Shown in pieces: positions 1 to 7,419 of a stretch of 19,713 nucleotides of DNA. The translations under genes and the position numbers were made by a program. Each line of letters opens with the position of its first letter. The first letter of the stretch is position 1. Under the pieces are notes generated by a model. That model saw nothing but the letters and a program-made list of their open reading frames with translations. It ran no database searches and was not told the origin of the DNA. The stretch is from contig CAKQJZ010000036.1 of NCBI GenBank assembly GCA_934247875.1, forward strand, positions 1 through 19,713, written 5' to 3'. Origin of the DNA: an uncultured Spirochaetales bacterium (lineage in GTDB: Bacteria > Spirochaetota > Spirochaetia > Sphaerochaetales > Sphaerochaetaceae).

Positions 1-14
1 GTAGTATAACTACA

Positions 15-76
15 GCGTTATTCTCGGTCAATTCTATAGTGCTTTATTTTCTTTTGTCTTTTTTTTAGAATAACGC
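15..76. repeat. Inverted repeat flanking the topB leader
   Basis: GCGTTATTCT at 15-24 is matched by its exact reverse complement AGAATAACGC at 67-76, ending three bases before the topB start codon. The 42 nt between the arms are T-rich. A candidate -10 box (TATAGT, 35-40) lies between the arms with no good -35. If that box is real, the first arm is upstream of the transcript, so the repeat would act as DNA (operator-like) rather than as an RNA hairpin. A smaller inverted repeat (GTAGT-ATA-ACTAC) lies at 1-13. Function is unknown. Confidence 0.4.
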
Positions 77-79
77 AGT

Positions 80-2314
80 ATGAAAAGAGTCGTTATCGCT
101 GAAAAGCCTTCTGTTGGACGTGAGATTGCAAAGAATCTCGGAGCATTTGAAAGAAATCAGGGCTACATAGAAGGTCCTGACTGGGTTGTTACCTGGGCAC
201 TTGGGCACCTTGTAGAGCTTGCAGAGCCAGCGCACTACTCAGAGCGCTATAAGAGATGGTCTCTTAATGAGCTTCCTATGCTTCCAGAGACACTGGATCA
301 GGAAATAATCAAAGAGTCTAAAGAGCAATTCGAAGTCATTGACTCGCTTCTTTCCCGTGATGATATTTCTGGTGTAGTCATTGCAACTGATGCTGGACGA
401 GAAGGAGAGCTTGTTGCTAGATGGATTTTGAAGCTTGCTGGCTATGAGGGAAAACTAGAGAGGCTCTGGATTTCATCTCAGACAGAGAAAGCTATCAAAG
501 AAGGCTTTGAGAATCTCAGGCCTGCATCTGACTATGACAACTTATATAAAGCTGCTTCTTGCCGTGCCGCTGCTGACTGGTATGTTGGCATGAATGTCAC
601 AAGAGCTCTTACGTGCTTTTACGATGCTAAGCTATCTGCTGGTAGAGTTCAGACACCAACTCTTGCGCTTATGACAAAAAGAGAAGATGAGATAGATGCA
701 TTCTTAGGCAACTACTACTACACAGCGCGTGGTGATTTCTCTCTTTTCTCTGCTTCTTTCTATCCAGAGGAGAATACAATCAGATTCAATTCTGAGGAGC
801 TTGCTGAAGAGTTTAAGGCATGGAAAGACAAGAGGGGCAAAGTAGTTGAACTGAAAAGCGAAGATAAGAGCGACCCAGTTCCGCTTGCATATGATTTAAC
901 AGAGCTTCAGAGAGATGCAAATATTGCATATGGCTTCTCTGCAAAGGAAACACTTGATACGCTTCAGCGCTTGTATGAAGTTCATAAAATAGTCACTTAC
1001 CCTAGAACTGATTCCAGATATATCACACCAGATATCGTTCCAACTCTCAAAGACAGAATCAGAGCTCTTTCCTCAACAATCTTTTCTCGTGTTGTTGATG
1101 AGTACCTTGAAAACGGATTTGTAGAGAATAATCCTAGATTCGTCAATGAGAAAGAAGTATCTGATCACCATGCGATCATTCCAACTGAAGAGAGAGTAAA
1201 GGCTGAGAATCTATCTCCGAATGAGCTTAAGCTCTGGACTCTTATTGCGCTTCGCTTTCTGGAAGTAATCGGAGAAGATTATCAATATAGGACAACTACT
1301 GCTGTAATAGATGTTGAAGGAAAGCAATTCAAGACAAGGCTTACTCTTCCTATCAGAAAGGGCTACAGAAGCGTAAGCGAGAGCGCAGGCATAAAGAGCT
1401 CTGCAGAGTCTGTTGATGATAGTGATAACCAATTTGCATTAATGCGCTTGAAAGAAGGTGATGAAGTTGAGCTTTCATCTGTCAAAGTCAGAAAGAGCAC
1501 TACAACACCTCCAGAGCGCTATACAGATGCAACGCTGCTTTCAGCTATGGAGCATGCTGGCCGTTTTGTAGATGATAGCAGTCTGAAGTCTAATCTGACT
1601 AATGGCCTTGGTACTCCAGCAACACGTGCAGATATGATTGAGAAGCTTGTTCAGAATCGTTATGTTGAACGTGTTGGCAAGTACTTCGTTCCAACAGCTA
1701 AGGGTAGAGAAGTCGTAAGACTATCTCCGCTTGTCCTTCGTTCCCCTGAGCTTACAGGAGAGTGGGAAGGCAGGCTTGAAGCTATAAGCAAGGGCAAAGA
1801 AGATCCAGATAAGTTCATAAAAGACATTAAAGCTATGGCAACTAATCTTGTTAAAGAGGTCAAAGGCTCTGATTTGGTATTCGCACCTCTTTTCAAAGAT
1901 GGCAAGAAGTGCCCTTATTGTGGCTCTGATATGATGAGAGCAAATGATGTTGATGGAACTGTTCACTATATTTGCCAGCGCTTATCATGCGGCTATGAAG
2001 AGAGAGAAGTGAAAGTAAAAGTTGAAAGCGGTCTCCCTTCAAGAAAGAGTGTTACTACATCTGGTGATAAGACTAAGATCATCATCAAGAAATCAACAGG
2101 TGCTGTACGTGTTCCAAAGGCTGTTTATGAGACTAAGCTTGAAGTAGTGAAAGAGAGCAAGAAGCAATATAAACGCCACGAAAGGGAAGAAGAGAGAAGA
2201 AGACCAAGTCAGTCTTTCTCTTCATCTAATGATTTCAGTGGCGGCACTATGGCAGACTTCTTCAAGCTAAGCCAGGCTAAAGCTGAAGAAAGACGCAATA
2301 AGAAACGTAAATAG
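80..2314 (+). CDS. topB: DNA topoisomerase III (type IA)
   Basis: Type IA topoisomerase of 744 residues that passes single strands through a transient 5'-phosphotyrosyl nick; topoisomerase III enzymes mainly decatenate replication and recombination intermediates. The Toprim domain is at the N-terminus, with E8 in the AEKPS motif and the acidic metal-binding motif DAGREGE at 104-110. SAGRVQTPTLAL (187-198) is the conserved strand-binding segment. The catalytic tyrosine is Y307 in TYPRTDSRYI. A single zinc ribbon follows the core (C611, C614, C632, C637), then a long basic, charged tail to residue 744. Length suits the Firmicute/spirochaete TopB family. The ATG start fits the conserved N-terminus, but no Shine-Dalgarno sequence precedes it. 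It appears to be transcribed alone; the next gene is 68 nt away across an AT-rich palindrome. TopA is the main alternative, but the motif set and single ribbon favour TopB. Confidence 0.93.
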   Translation: MKRVVIAEKPSVGREIAKNLGAFERNQGYIEGPDWVVTWALGHLVELAEPAHYSERYKRWSLNELPMLPETLDQEIIKESKEQFEVIDSLLSRDDISGVVIATDAGREGELVARWILKLAGYEGKLERLWISSQTEKAIKEGFENLRPASDYDNLYKAASCRAAADWYVGMNVTRALTCFYDAKLSAGRVQTPTLALMTKREDEIDAFLGNYYYTARGDFSLFSASFYPEENTIRFNSEELAEEFKAWKDKRGKVVELKSEDKSDPVPLAYDLTELQRDANIAYGFSAKETLDTLQRLYEVHKIVTYPRTDSRYITPDIVPTLKDRIRALSSTIFSRVVDEYLENGFVENNPRFVNEKEVSDHHAIIPTEERVKAENLSPNELKLWTLIALRFLEVIGEDYQYRTTTAVIDVEGKQFKTRLTLPIRKGYRSVSESAGIKSSAESVDDSDNQFALMRLKEGDEVELSSVKVRKSTTTPPERYTDATLLSAMEHAGRFVDDSSLKSNLTNGLGTPATRADMIEKLVQNRYVERVGKYFVPTAKGREVVRLSPLVLRSPELTGEWEGRLEAISKGKEDPDKFIKDIKAMATNLVKEVKGSDLVFAPLFKDGKKCPYCGSDMMRANDVDGTVHYICQRLSCGYEEREVKVKVESGLPSRKSVTTSGDKTKIIIKKSTGAVRVPKAVYETKLEVVKESKKQYKRHEREEERRRPSQSFSSSNDFSGGTMADFFKLSQAKAEERRNKKRK

Positions 2315-2315
2315 C

Positions 2316-2342
2316 GTTATTATAATAACATTGTTGTTATAA
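2316..2342. repeat. AT-rich palindrome between topB and dapB
   Basis: A perfect 14-bp palindrome, GTTATTATAATAAC, spans 2316-2329. It overlaps a second possible hairpin, TTATAATAAC (2320-2329) pairing with GTTGTTATAA (2333-2342) through a 3-nt loop with one G-U pair. No T-run follows, so it is a poor intrinsic terminator. It could be an operator, since it abuts the candidate dapB -10 box. The adjoining AGCGTTATT (2313-2321) repeats 14-22 in front of topB. Confidence 0.4.
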
Positions 2343-2343
2343 T
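2338..2343 (+). promoter_or_regulatory. Candidate -10 box for the dap operon
   Basis: A consensus TATAAT lies 40 nt before the dapB start codon. I see no convincing -35 hexamer at 16-18 bp upstream, where the sequence is the AT-rich palindrome. It may be an activator- or operator-dependent promoter, or a chance match in AT-rich DNA. Confidence 0.35.
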
Positions 2344-2382
2344 ATAGACATTATTATCATTATCTGTTATATTTCAGCTATC

Positions 2383-3147
2383 ATGAAAGTAGCAATTGTT
2401 GGTTATGGAAGAATGGGTAGAGCAATCTACTCAATTCTTCAGAATTCAAATGTCGATGTTGCAGCAATAATCGACCCTATATCTAAAGCGAAAGAGATTA
2501 CAAGCAGCGTTCTCGATGCTGAAGCATTAGAGGATGCTGATGTTGTAATTGATTTCTCATCCCCATCTTCAGCTGTAGACAATATCATAATGTACTCAAA
2601 GCTTGGCATTCCTGCAGTCATCGGAACTACAGGCTGGTATGGCGAACTTGATAAAGTCAGAGCAATTACAGAAGGAGATAACTCAAAGATTCTTTACTCT
2701 GGCAACTTCTCTATGGGCGTTGCGATCTTCTTGCGCTTAGTAAGAAGAGCAGGGCTTCTTGTCAATAGAGCCAAAGGCTATGATGTATCGATTAACGAAG
2801 TACACCATAGAGAAAAAGCTGATAGTCCTTCAGGCACTGCGCTTATGATTGCAAATGAGCTTGTTGATGCAATTGATGAGAAAGATAAGATTCTTGTTGG
2901 AAACAGTGAAGGGAAGATTGAAAAAGATGAACTTCAGATTACATCTATGCGTGTTGGAAAGGTATTCGGAATACATGAAGTAGTGCTAGATGGCGACTAT
3001 GATACAATCACGCTAGAGCATAGCGCGAAGAGCAGAGATGGATTCGCTTCTGGCGCTGTAGAGGCTGCAAAGTGGCTTTATGAGACAGATCGCCATGGAC
3101 TTCTTACTATGGATGATTTCTTAGACGAAAAATTAGGAGACTTATAA
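2383..3147 (+). CDS. dapB: 4-hydroxy-tetrahydrodipicolinate reductase
   Basis: Reduces the DapA product to tetrahydrodipicolinate with NAD(P)H, the second step of the DAP branch toward lysine and peptidoglycan. The Rossmann dinucleotide-binding motif GYGRMGRA is at 7-14. The family signature is intact: EVHHREK (139-145) followed by DSPSGTA (147-153), which holds the catalytic histidine, lysine and the substrate-binding SGT. The 254 residues are typical of the shorter DapB form. The ATG start gives the canonical N-terminus directly before the nucleotide-binding loop, but no Shine-Dalgarno sequence precedes it. It is the first gene of dapB-dapA-dapL-lysA; its TAA stop overlaps the dapA ATG by one base, indicating translational coupling. 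Confidence 0.95.
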   Translation: MKVAIVGYGRMGRAIYSILQNSNVDVAAIIDPISKAKEITSSVLDAEALEDADVVIDFSSPSSAVDNIIMYSKLGIPAVIGTTGWYGELDKVRAITEGDNSKILYSGNFSMGVAIFLRLVRRAGLLVNRAKGYDVSINEVHHREKADSPSGTALMIANELVDAIDEKDKILVGNSEGKIEKDELQITSMRVGKVFGIHEVVLDGDYDTITLEHSAKSRDGFASGAVEAAKWLYETDRHGLLTMDDFLDEKLGDL

Positions 3148-4058
3148 TGGATAAGCTTTTCAGAGGTGTATATACAGCAATGATTACACCATTTACAGAT
3201 TACAATACAGTTGATTACGCTTCTCTTGAGCGTATTGTCAACAATCAGATTGAGAATGGGATTGACGGCCTTGTTCCATGTGGCACAACAGGCGAAAGCC
3301 CAACGCTTTCACATGAAGAGCATGACAGAGTAATTGCTCAGACTATCAAATATGCTGCTGGCCGTGTTCCTGTAATTGCAGGTACAGGCTCAAATGCAAC
3401 AAGCGAGGCAATCAGGCTCTCTCAGCACGCTGAGGACTCTGGCGTTGATGCAGTATTGCTTGTTAATCCTTATTACAACAAGCCTACACAGAAAGGTCTT
3501 TACCTTCACTTCAAGGCAATTGCTGATTCTGTTTCTGTACCTTGCATTCTATATAATATAAAAGGAAGAACCGGAGTTAATCTAAACACAGAGACTTTGC
3601 TTCGCTTATCAGAAGAGTGCAAGAACATTGTTGCAGTAAAGGAAGCAAGCGGGGACCTTCTGCAGATGGAAGATGTCATAAAGAGAAAGAACAAAGAGGA
3701 TTTCTCAGTGCTCTCTGGTGATGACAATCTTTCTCTTGAACTGATCAAGAAAGGCGGAGACGGCGTAATTAGCGTTGCATCCAACTTGTTCCCTCATGAG
3801 ATGAAAGAGATGATACATGCAGCTCTATCAGGTTCCTGGGATGTAGCTGAGCACTTTAATTCCTGGTTCTCAGAATTCTTCAAAGTCTGTTTTGTTGAGA
3901 CTAATCCTATTCCTATCAAGACAGCTATGGCAGAGTTTGGCTATTGCAAGGAACTTTTCAGACTTCCGCTTTGCTCTCTTGAAAGCGAAGAGCATAGAGC
4001 AGCGCTTTCTACATGCATCAATAGAATGAAGAGAGATGCAGAGGAGGGCAGAATCTGA
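3147..4058 (+). CDS. dapA: 4-hydroxy-tetrahydrodipicolinate synthase
   Basis: Condenses pyruvate with aspartate semialdehyde, the committed step of the DAP pathway, in a class I aldolase TIM barrel. The GTTGESPTLS segment (46-55) carries the substrate-binding threonines. Y136 lies in YNIKGRTG, with R141 as the expected carboxylate-binding arginine. The Schiff-base lysine is K165 in VAVKEASGD. Length (303) is typical. The common proline of the YNxPxRTG motif is lysine here (K139), a mild departure. AGGAG at 3138-3142 serves the start. The stop codon overlaps the dapL start by one base (TGATG). N-acetylneuraminate lyase and related aldolases share the fold, but the neighbours make DapA firm. 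Confidence 0.95.
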   Translation: MDKLFRGVYTAMITPFTDYNTVDYASLERIVNNQIENGIDGLVPCGTTGESPTLSHEEHDRVIAQTIKYAAGRVPVIAGTGSNATSEAIRLSQHAEDSGVDAVLLVNPYYNKPTQKGLYLHFKAIADSVSVPCILYNIKGRTGVNLNTETLLRLSEECKNIVAVKEASGDLLQMEDVIKRKNKEDFSVLSGDDNLSLELIKKGGDGVISVASNLFPHEMKEMIHAALSGSWDVAEHFNSWFSEFFKVCFVETNPIPIKTAMAEFGYCKELFRLPLCSLESEEHRAALSTCINRMKRDAEEGRI

Positions 4059-5293
4059 TGGCACGCGTTAATGAGGATTTTCTCTCTCTACAGTCTGGAT
4101 ATCTATTTCCAGAGGTTGCAAGACGAACTAAAGCATGGCAGGAAAAGCACCCAGGGGAGAGTGTCTTAAGGCTTGGAATCGGAAATACAACAGAAGCTCT
4201 TACTCCTTATATCGTAAAGAGCATGCATGAAAAGCTTGATCTGCTATCTAATCGCGATACTTACACAGGTTATGGCGATGAGCAAGGTGATGCTCCTCTT
4301 AGAGCTGCACTTAGAGATATGTATAAGAGAGAGTATGGCGTAGAGCTTGATAGCGAGGAGTTCTTTGTCTCTGATGGTGCTAAAGCAGACGCAGCTAATA
4401 TCCAGCAGATCTTTGCACGTGATTCTATTGTTGCAGTTCAAGACCCTGCTTATCCTGTATATGTTGACTCCAATGTCGCAGGTGGCAGAAGCTGTGGATA
4501 TGATGAGGAAAAAGGTGCTTACAAAGGCCTTGTATATATGACATGCAACAGCGAAAATGGCTTTGTCCCCGCTCCTCCTCAATCTCATGCAGATCTTATT
4601 TACCTATGCTTTCCTAATAACCCAACAGGTGGCGTAGCAACCAAGGCACAGCTGAAAGAGTTTGTCGATTATGCGATGCGCGAGAATGCGATAATCATAT
4701 ATGATGCTGCTTATTCTGATTACATAAGAGAACCAGGCTATGTCAGGACTATATATGAAGTAGAAGGTGCTGAAAAGTGTGCTATTGAGATAAACTCATT
4801 CTCAAAGAATGCAGGCTTTACAGGTGTTCGACTTGGCTGGACTATAGTTCCTTTCTCACTTGCATCAGATAATGCGCCTGTAGGCACTATTCATAGACTC
4901 TGGAATAGAAGACAGTGCACATATTTCAATGGTGCATCGAATATAGCACAGCGAGGTGGCATTGCAGCGCTCTCACCTGAGGGCAGAGCAGAATGCAAAG
5001 GCTTAGTAGATTACTACCTTGAGAATGCAAGAATCATCAAAAGTGGATTAGAGGAAATAGGACTCAAATGCTATGGCGGCGTAAATAGCCCATATGTCTG
5101 GGTAAAGACACCTCATAATATGAAGAGCTGGGACTTCTTTGATTATCTCTTAGATAAAGCTCATGTTGTCGTCACTCCTGGTTCTGGCTTTGGCGGCGCA
5201 GGCGAAGGGTATGTAAGAGTATCTTCATATGGCCACAGAGAGAATGTAGAGAAAGCTATCAAAGCAATCAAGGAGAGCGTACATGAGCACTAA
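4058..5293 (+). CDS. dapL: LL-diaminopimelate aminotransferase
   Basis: PLP enzyme of aminotransferase class I/II that converts tetrahydrodipicolinate directly to LL-DAP using glutamate, bypassing the succinylase and acetylase routes. The PLP-site lysine is K250 in NSFSKNAGFTGVRLG, nearly identical to the DapL signature. The FPNNPTGG loop (185-192) and YDAAYSDYI (215-223) are also typical. The N-terminus (VNEDFLSLQSGYLFPEVARR) is the characteristic DapL opening, which fixes the start. Length 411 matches the family. GAGGAGG lies about 10 nt upstream. The last 11 nt overlap lysA. No dapD, dapC or dapE is nearby, as expected where DapL is used. Confidence 0.95.
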   Translation: MARVNEDFLSLQSGYLFPEVARRTKAWQEKHPGESVLRLGIGNTTEALTPYIVKSMHEKLDLLSNRDTYTGYGDEQGDAPLRAALRDMYKREYGVELDSEEFFVSDGAKADAANIQQIFARDSIVAVQDPAYPVYVDSNVAGGRSCGYDEEKGAYKGLVYMTCNSENGFVPAPPQSHADLIYLCFPNNPTGGVATKAQLKEFVDYAMRENAIIIYDAAYSDYIREPGYVRTIYEVEGAEKCAIEINSFSKNAGFTGVRLGWTIVPFSLASDNAPVGTIHRLWNRRQCTYFNGASNIAQRGGIAALSPEGRAECKGLVDYYLENARIIKSGLEEIGLKCYGGVNSPYVWVKTPHNMKSWDFFDYLLDKAHVVVTPGSGFGGAGEGYVRVSSYGHRENVEKAIKAIKESVHEH

Positions 5294-6539
5294 GAATCTT
5301 CCTTTAAGCGATGATGAGATCATATCTCTTTGCCGAACTGTAGAGACGCCATTTCATCTATATGATGGTGATGCTATTGAAAGAAATGCAGAAGAGATGA
5401 AAGCTGCATTTTCCTGGGCACCTGGATTCATCAACTACTTTGCTGTAAAAGCGCTTCCTAATGTAAATATTCTGAAGCTATTGCGCTCTCATGGCTTTGG
5501 CGCAGATTGCTCATCGCTTGCTGAGCTGATCATGGCAGAAGAGGCTGGAATTACAGGCCACGATATAATGTTCACAAGCAACGATACTCCAGATGAAGAG
5601 TTCAGAAAGGCATATGAGCTTGGCGCTGTTCTCAACCTTGATGATATTTCACATATTGCTAGCGTAAAGCGTGCATGTGGCTCGCTTCCTGATACAATCT
5701 CATTCCGTTTCAATCCCGGTCCTGAGCGAACCGGAAATGCGCTTATCGGAAATCCAGTTGAAGCTAAATACGGACTGAGACGCGACCAGCTCTTTGAAGC
5801 ATATAGCTTAGCTAAGAAAGAGGGCGTAAAGCATTTCTATCTTCATACGATGGTTGCATCAAATGAGCTCAATGAGAGCTATATCGTAGAGACTGCCAGA
5901 ATGCTTTTTGATTTGGCTTATGAGCTTAAAGAAAGATGTGGCATTGAGCTTGATGCGCTTGATTTGGGCGGAGGAGTTGGAATCCCATATAAAACAGAAG
6001 ATAAGAGAATCGAGTGGAGTGACCTTGGACGCGATATCCACGCTTTATATAGCGAGATGATTACGGGCAGAGGCCTTAAGCCTATTCGCATCTCGTTTGA
6101 GTGTGGCAGAGCAATCACAGGACCTTATGGCTACCTTGTTTCCAGAGTGCGCCATGTAAGCCATAAGTATAAAGACTATGTGGGCCTTGACTCTTGTATG
6201 GCAGATTTGATGCGTCCTGCTCTTTATGGCTCTTATCATCATATTACAGTTGTAGGAAAAGAGAATCTTCCCAAAGACCATATATATGATGTTACAGGTT
6301 CTCTATGTGAGAATAATGATAAGTTCGCAATTGATAGAGCTCTTCCAGAGATAGATGAGGGAGACATCCTCGTTATCCATGACACAGGAGCGCATGGTTT
6401 TGCTATGGGCTTCAATTACAATGGCAAGCTTCGCCATGCAGAATATTTGAAGCGAGGCAGCGATATATTCAAAATCAGACGCAGTGAAACAGTTGAGGAT
6501 TATCTGAGAACTCAGCTGAAAGAACCTGAGAAAATCTGA
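5283..6539 (+). CDS. lysA: Diaminopimelate decarboxylase
   Basis: Group IV PLP decarboxylase producing L-lysine from meso-DAP. The alanine-racemase-like barrel carries the PLP lysine K56 in FAVKALPN; the phosphate loop LGGGVGIPY and ECGRAITGPYGY follow. The C-terminal beta domain has DSCMADLMRPALYGSYHHI and CENNDKF, the equivalent of the catalytic CExxD motif of LysA. The usual HIGSQ segment is replaced by LHTMVASNE, a departure from the Escherichia/Bacillus type. Length 418. Translation starts inside the end of dapL, with AAGGAG just upstream, so it is coupled. Carboxynorspermidine or ornithine decarboxylase are possible relatives, but the dap neighbours favour LysA. DapF, needed to make meso-DAP, is not in the window. 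Confidence 0.9.
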   Translation: MSTKNLPLSDDEIISLCRTVETPFHLYDGDAIERNAEEMKAAFSWAPGFINYFAVKALPNVNILKLLRSHGFGADCSSLAELIMAEEAGITGHDIMFTSNDTPDEEFRKAYELGAVLNLDDISHIASVKRACGSLPDTISFRFNPGPERTGNALIGNPVEAKYGLRRDQLFEAYSLAKKEGVKHFYLHTMVASNELNESYIVETARMLFDLAYELKERCGIELDALDLGGGVGIPYKTEDKRIEWSDLGRDIHALYSEMITGRGLKPIRISFECGRAITGPYGYLVSRVRHVSHKYKDYVGLDSCMADLMRPALYGSYHHITVVGKENLPKDHIYDVTGSLCENNDKFAIDRALPEIDEGDILVIHDTGAHGFAMGFNYNGKLRHAEYLKRGSDIFKIRRSETVEDYLRTQLKEPEKI

Positions 6540-6547
6540 AGAGCGAG

Positions 6548-6575
6548 GCCGGGAAACCGGCTTTGTCTCTCTTGT
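6548..6575 (+). terminator. Intrinsic terminator after lysA
   Basis: GCCGG-GAAA-CCGGC (6548-6561) is a stable 5-bp stem capped by a GNRA tetraloop, followed by a pyrimidine-rich tail TTTGTCTCTCTTGT. It sits 8 nt after the lysA stop. The tail is not a pure T-run, so termination may be partial and some readthrough into nrdG is possible. Confidence 0.6.
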
Positions 6576-6589
6576 AAGAGATTTCTCTT
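6568..6589 (+). repeat. Mutually exclusive small hairpins before nrdG
   Basis: TCTCTT (6568-6573), AAGAGA (6576-6581) and TCTCTT (6584-6589) follow each other. The middle AAGAGA can pair with either neighbour, giving two alternative 5-bp hairpins with 4-nt loops. It lies between the lysA terminator and the nrdG start. It may be a by-product of pyrimidine-rich sequence. Confidence 0.3.
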
Positions 6590-6606
6590 CGGATTATCTT
6601 TTAACT

Positions 6607-7299
6607 ATGCAGATTCATGGACTTCAGAAATTAACACTTGTAGATTATCCAGGGTACGTCGCATCTATTCTTTTCACTGGTGCATGCAACTTCAGATGCC
6701 CATTCTGTCAGAATGCGTCGCTTGTGCTTGCTCCAGATGAAGAGCCAGTAATACCAGATGAGGAGATCTTCTCTTATCTAGAGTCAAGAAAGGGAAAGCT
6801 TGAGGCAGTTGTCGTAACAGGTGGAGAGCCTACTATACAAAAAGATATTCTTGAGTATTTAGCTCGTCTTAAAGCGCTTGGTTATAAAGTCAAGCTTGAT
6901 ACCAATGGCTATAGGCCTGATGTGCTTAAAAGCGCAATAGAGCGCGGCTTAGTTGATTATGTGGCTATGGATATCAAGAACAGCCTCGATATGTATGCTG
7001 AAACAGCAGGGCTGAAGTTCTTCAATGCAGAGCTTGTCATGGAAAGCGCAGATATCCTGATGAGCGACAGAGTCGATTATGAGTTTCGCACTACAGTAGT
7101 AAAAGAATACCATAATGAAGAAAATTTTAAAAAAATTGGCAAATGGCTAAAAGGTGCTAAAAGATATTACCTGCAATCCTTTGTAGAGAGTGAAGATATA
7201 ATAGGCGAGAATCTGAATTCTCCTACTTTGGAAGATTTGCAAAACTATCAGAAATTACTTAAGAATTATATAAAAACGGTATCTATTCGAGATCGCTAA
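6607..7299 (+). CDS. nrdG: Anaerobic ribonucleotide reductase activating protein (radical SAM)
   Basis: Radical-SAM activase that uses a [4Fe-4S] cluster and S-adenosylmethionine to install the glycyl radical in NrdD. The cluster motif CxxxCxxC is C27, C31 and C34 (CNFRCPFC), followed by the SAM-contacting TGGEPT motif near residue 77. Length 230 and the opening IHGLQKLTLVDYPG are typical of the NrdG2-type activases found beside NrdD in anaerobes; related activases for other glycyl-radical enzymes look similar, but adjacency to nrdD settles the role. The ATG start gives the conserved N-terminus although no Shine-Dalgarno sequence is visible. It ends about 120 nt before nrdD; the NrdR-like boxes lie in that gap, so nrdG is probably not under the same operator. 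Confidence 0.9.
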   Translation: MQIHGLQKLTLVDYPGYVASILFTGACNFRCPFCQNASLVLAPDEEPVIPDEEIFSYLESRKGKLEAVVVTGGEPTIQKDILEYLARLKALGYKVKLDTNGYRPDVLKSAIERGLVDYVAMDIKNSLDMYAETAGLKFFNAELVMESADILMSDRVDYEFRTTVVKEYHNEENFKKIGKWLKGAKRYYLQSFVESEDIIGENLNSPTLEDLQNYQKLLKNYIKTVSIRDR

Positions 7300-7301
7300 A
7301 T

Positions 7302-7317
7302 ACGCTATATATAGTGT
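7302..7317. promoter_or_regulatory. NrdR box 1 upstream of nrdD
   Basis: ACGCTATATATAGTGT is a near-perfect 16-bp inverted repeat (only one G-T mismatch) and fits the established NrdR-box consensus acaCwAtATaTwGtgt at 15 of 16 positions. NrdR is the ATP-cone repressor of ribonucleotide reductase genes and usually binds two such boxes. The box lies about 100 nt before the nrdD start. Confidence 0.75.
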
Positions 7318-7332
7318 TGTCAAGAGCTGGTA

Positions 7333-7348
7333 GCACTTTTCCTAGTAT
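7333..7348. promoter_or_regulatory. Degenerate NrdR box 2 upstream of nrdD
   Basis: GCACTTTTCCTAGTAT keeps the key half-site bases (CACT...TAGT) and matches the NrdR consensus at about 10 of 16 positions. It starts exactly 31 bp after box 1, leaving a 15-bp gap, which is the usual spacing of paired NrdR boxes (three helical turns). Alone it would be unconvincing; the spacing is what supports it. Confidence 0.5.
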
Positions 7349-7419
7349 GTTGGTACTTGCGCGATATTATTTCGTGTGTTATGTTATTGCTACAACCAAA
7401 AATTAAGGGAGTAGTAGAA

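Noticed and set aside
80..2314. TopB as part of a conjugative element (plasmid/ICE TopB)
   Set aside because: Neighbours are housekeeping biosynthesis genes and no transfer, relaxase or integrase gene is present.
7357..7419. TTG start extending NrdD by 21 residues
   Set aside because: The extra segment overlaps the nrdD control region, has no ribosome-binding site, and the conserved ATP-cone opening starts at ATG 7420 behind AAGGGAG.
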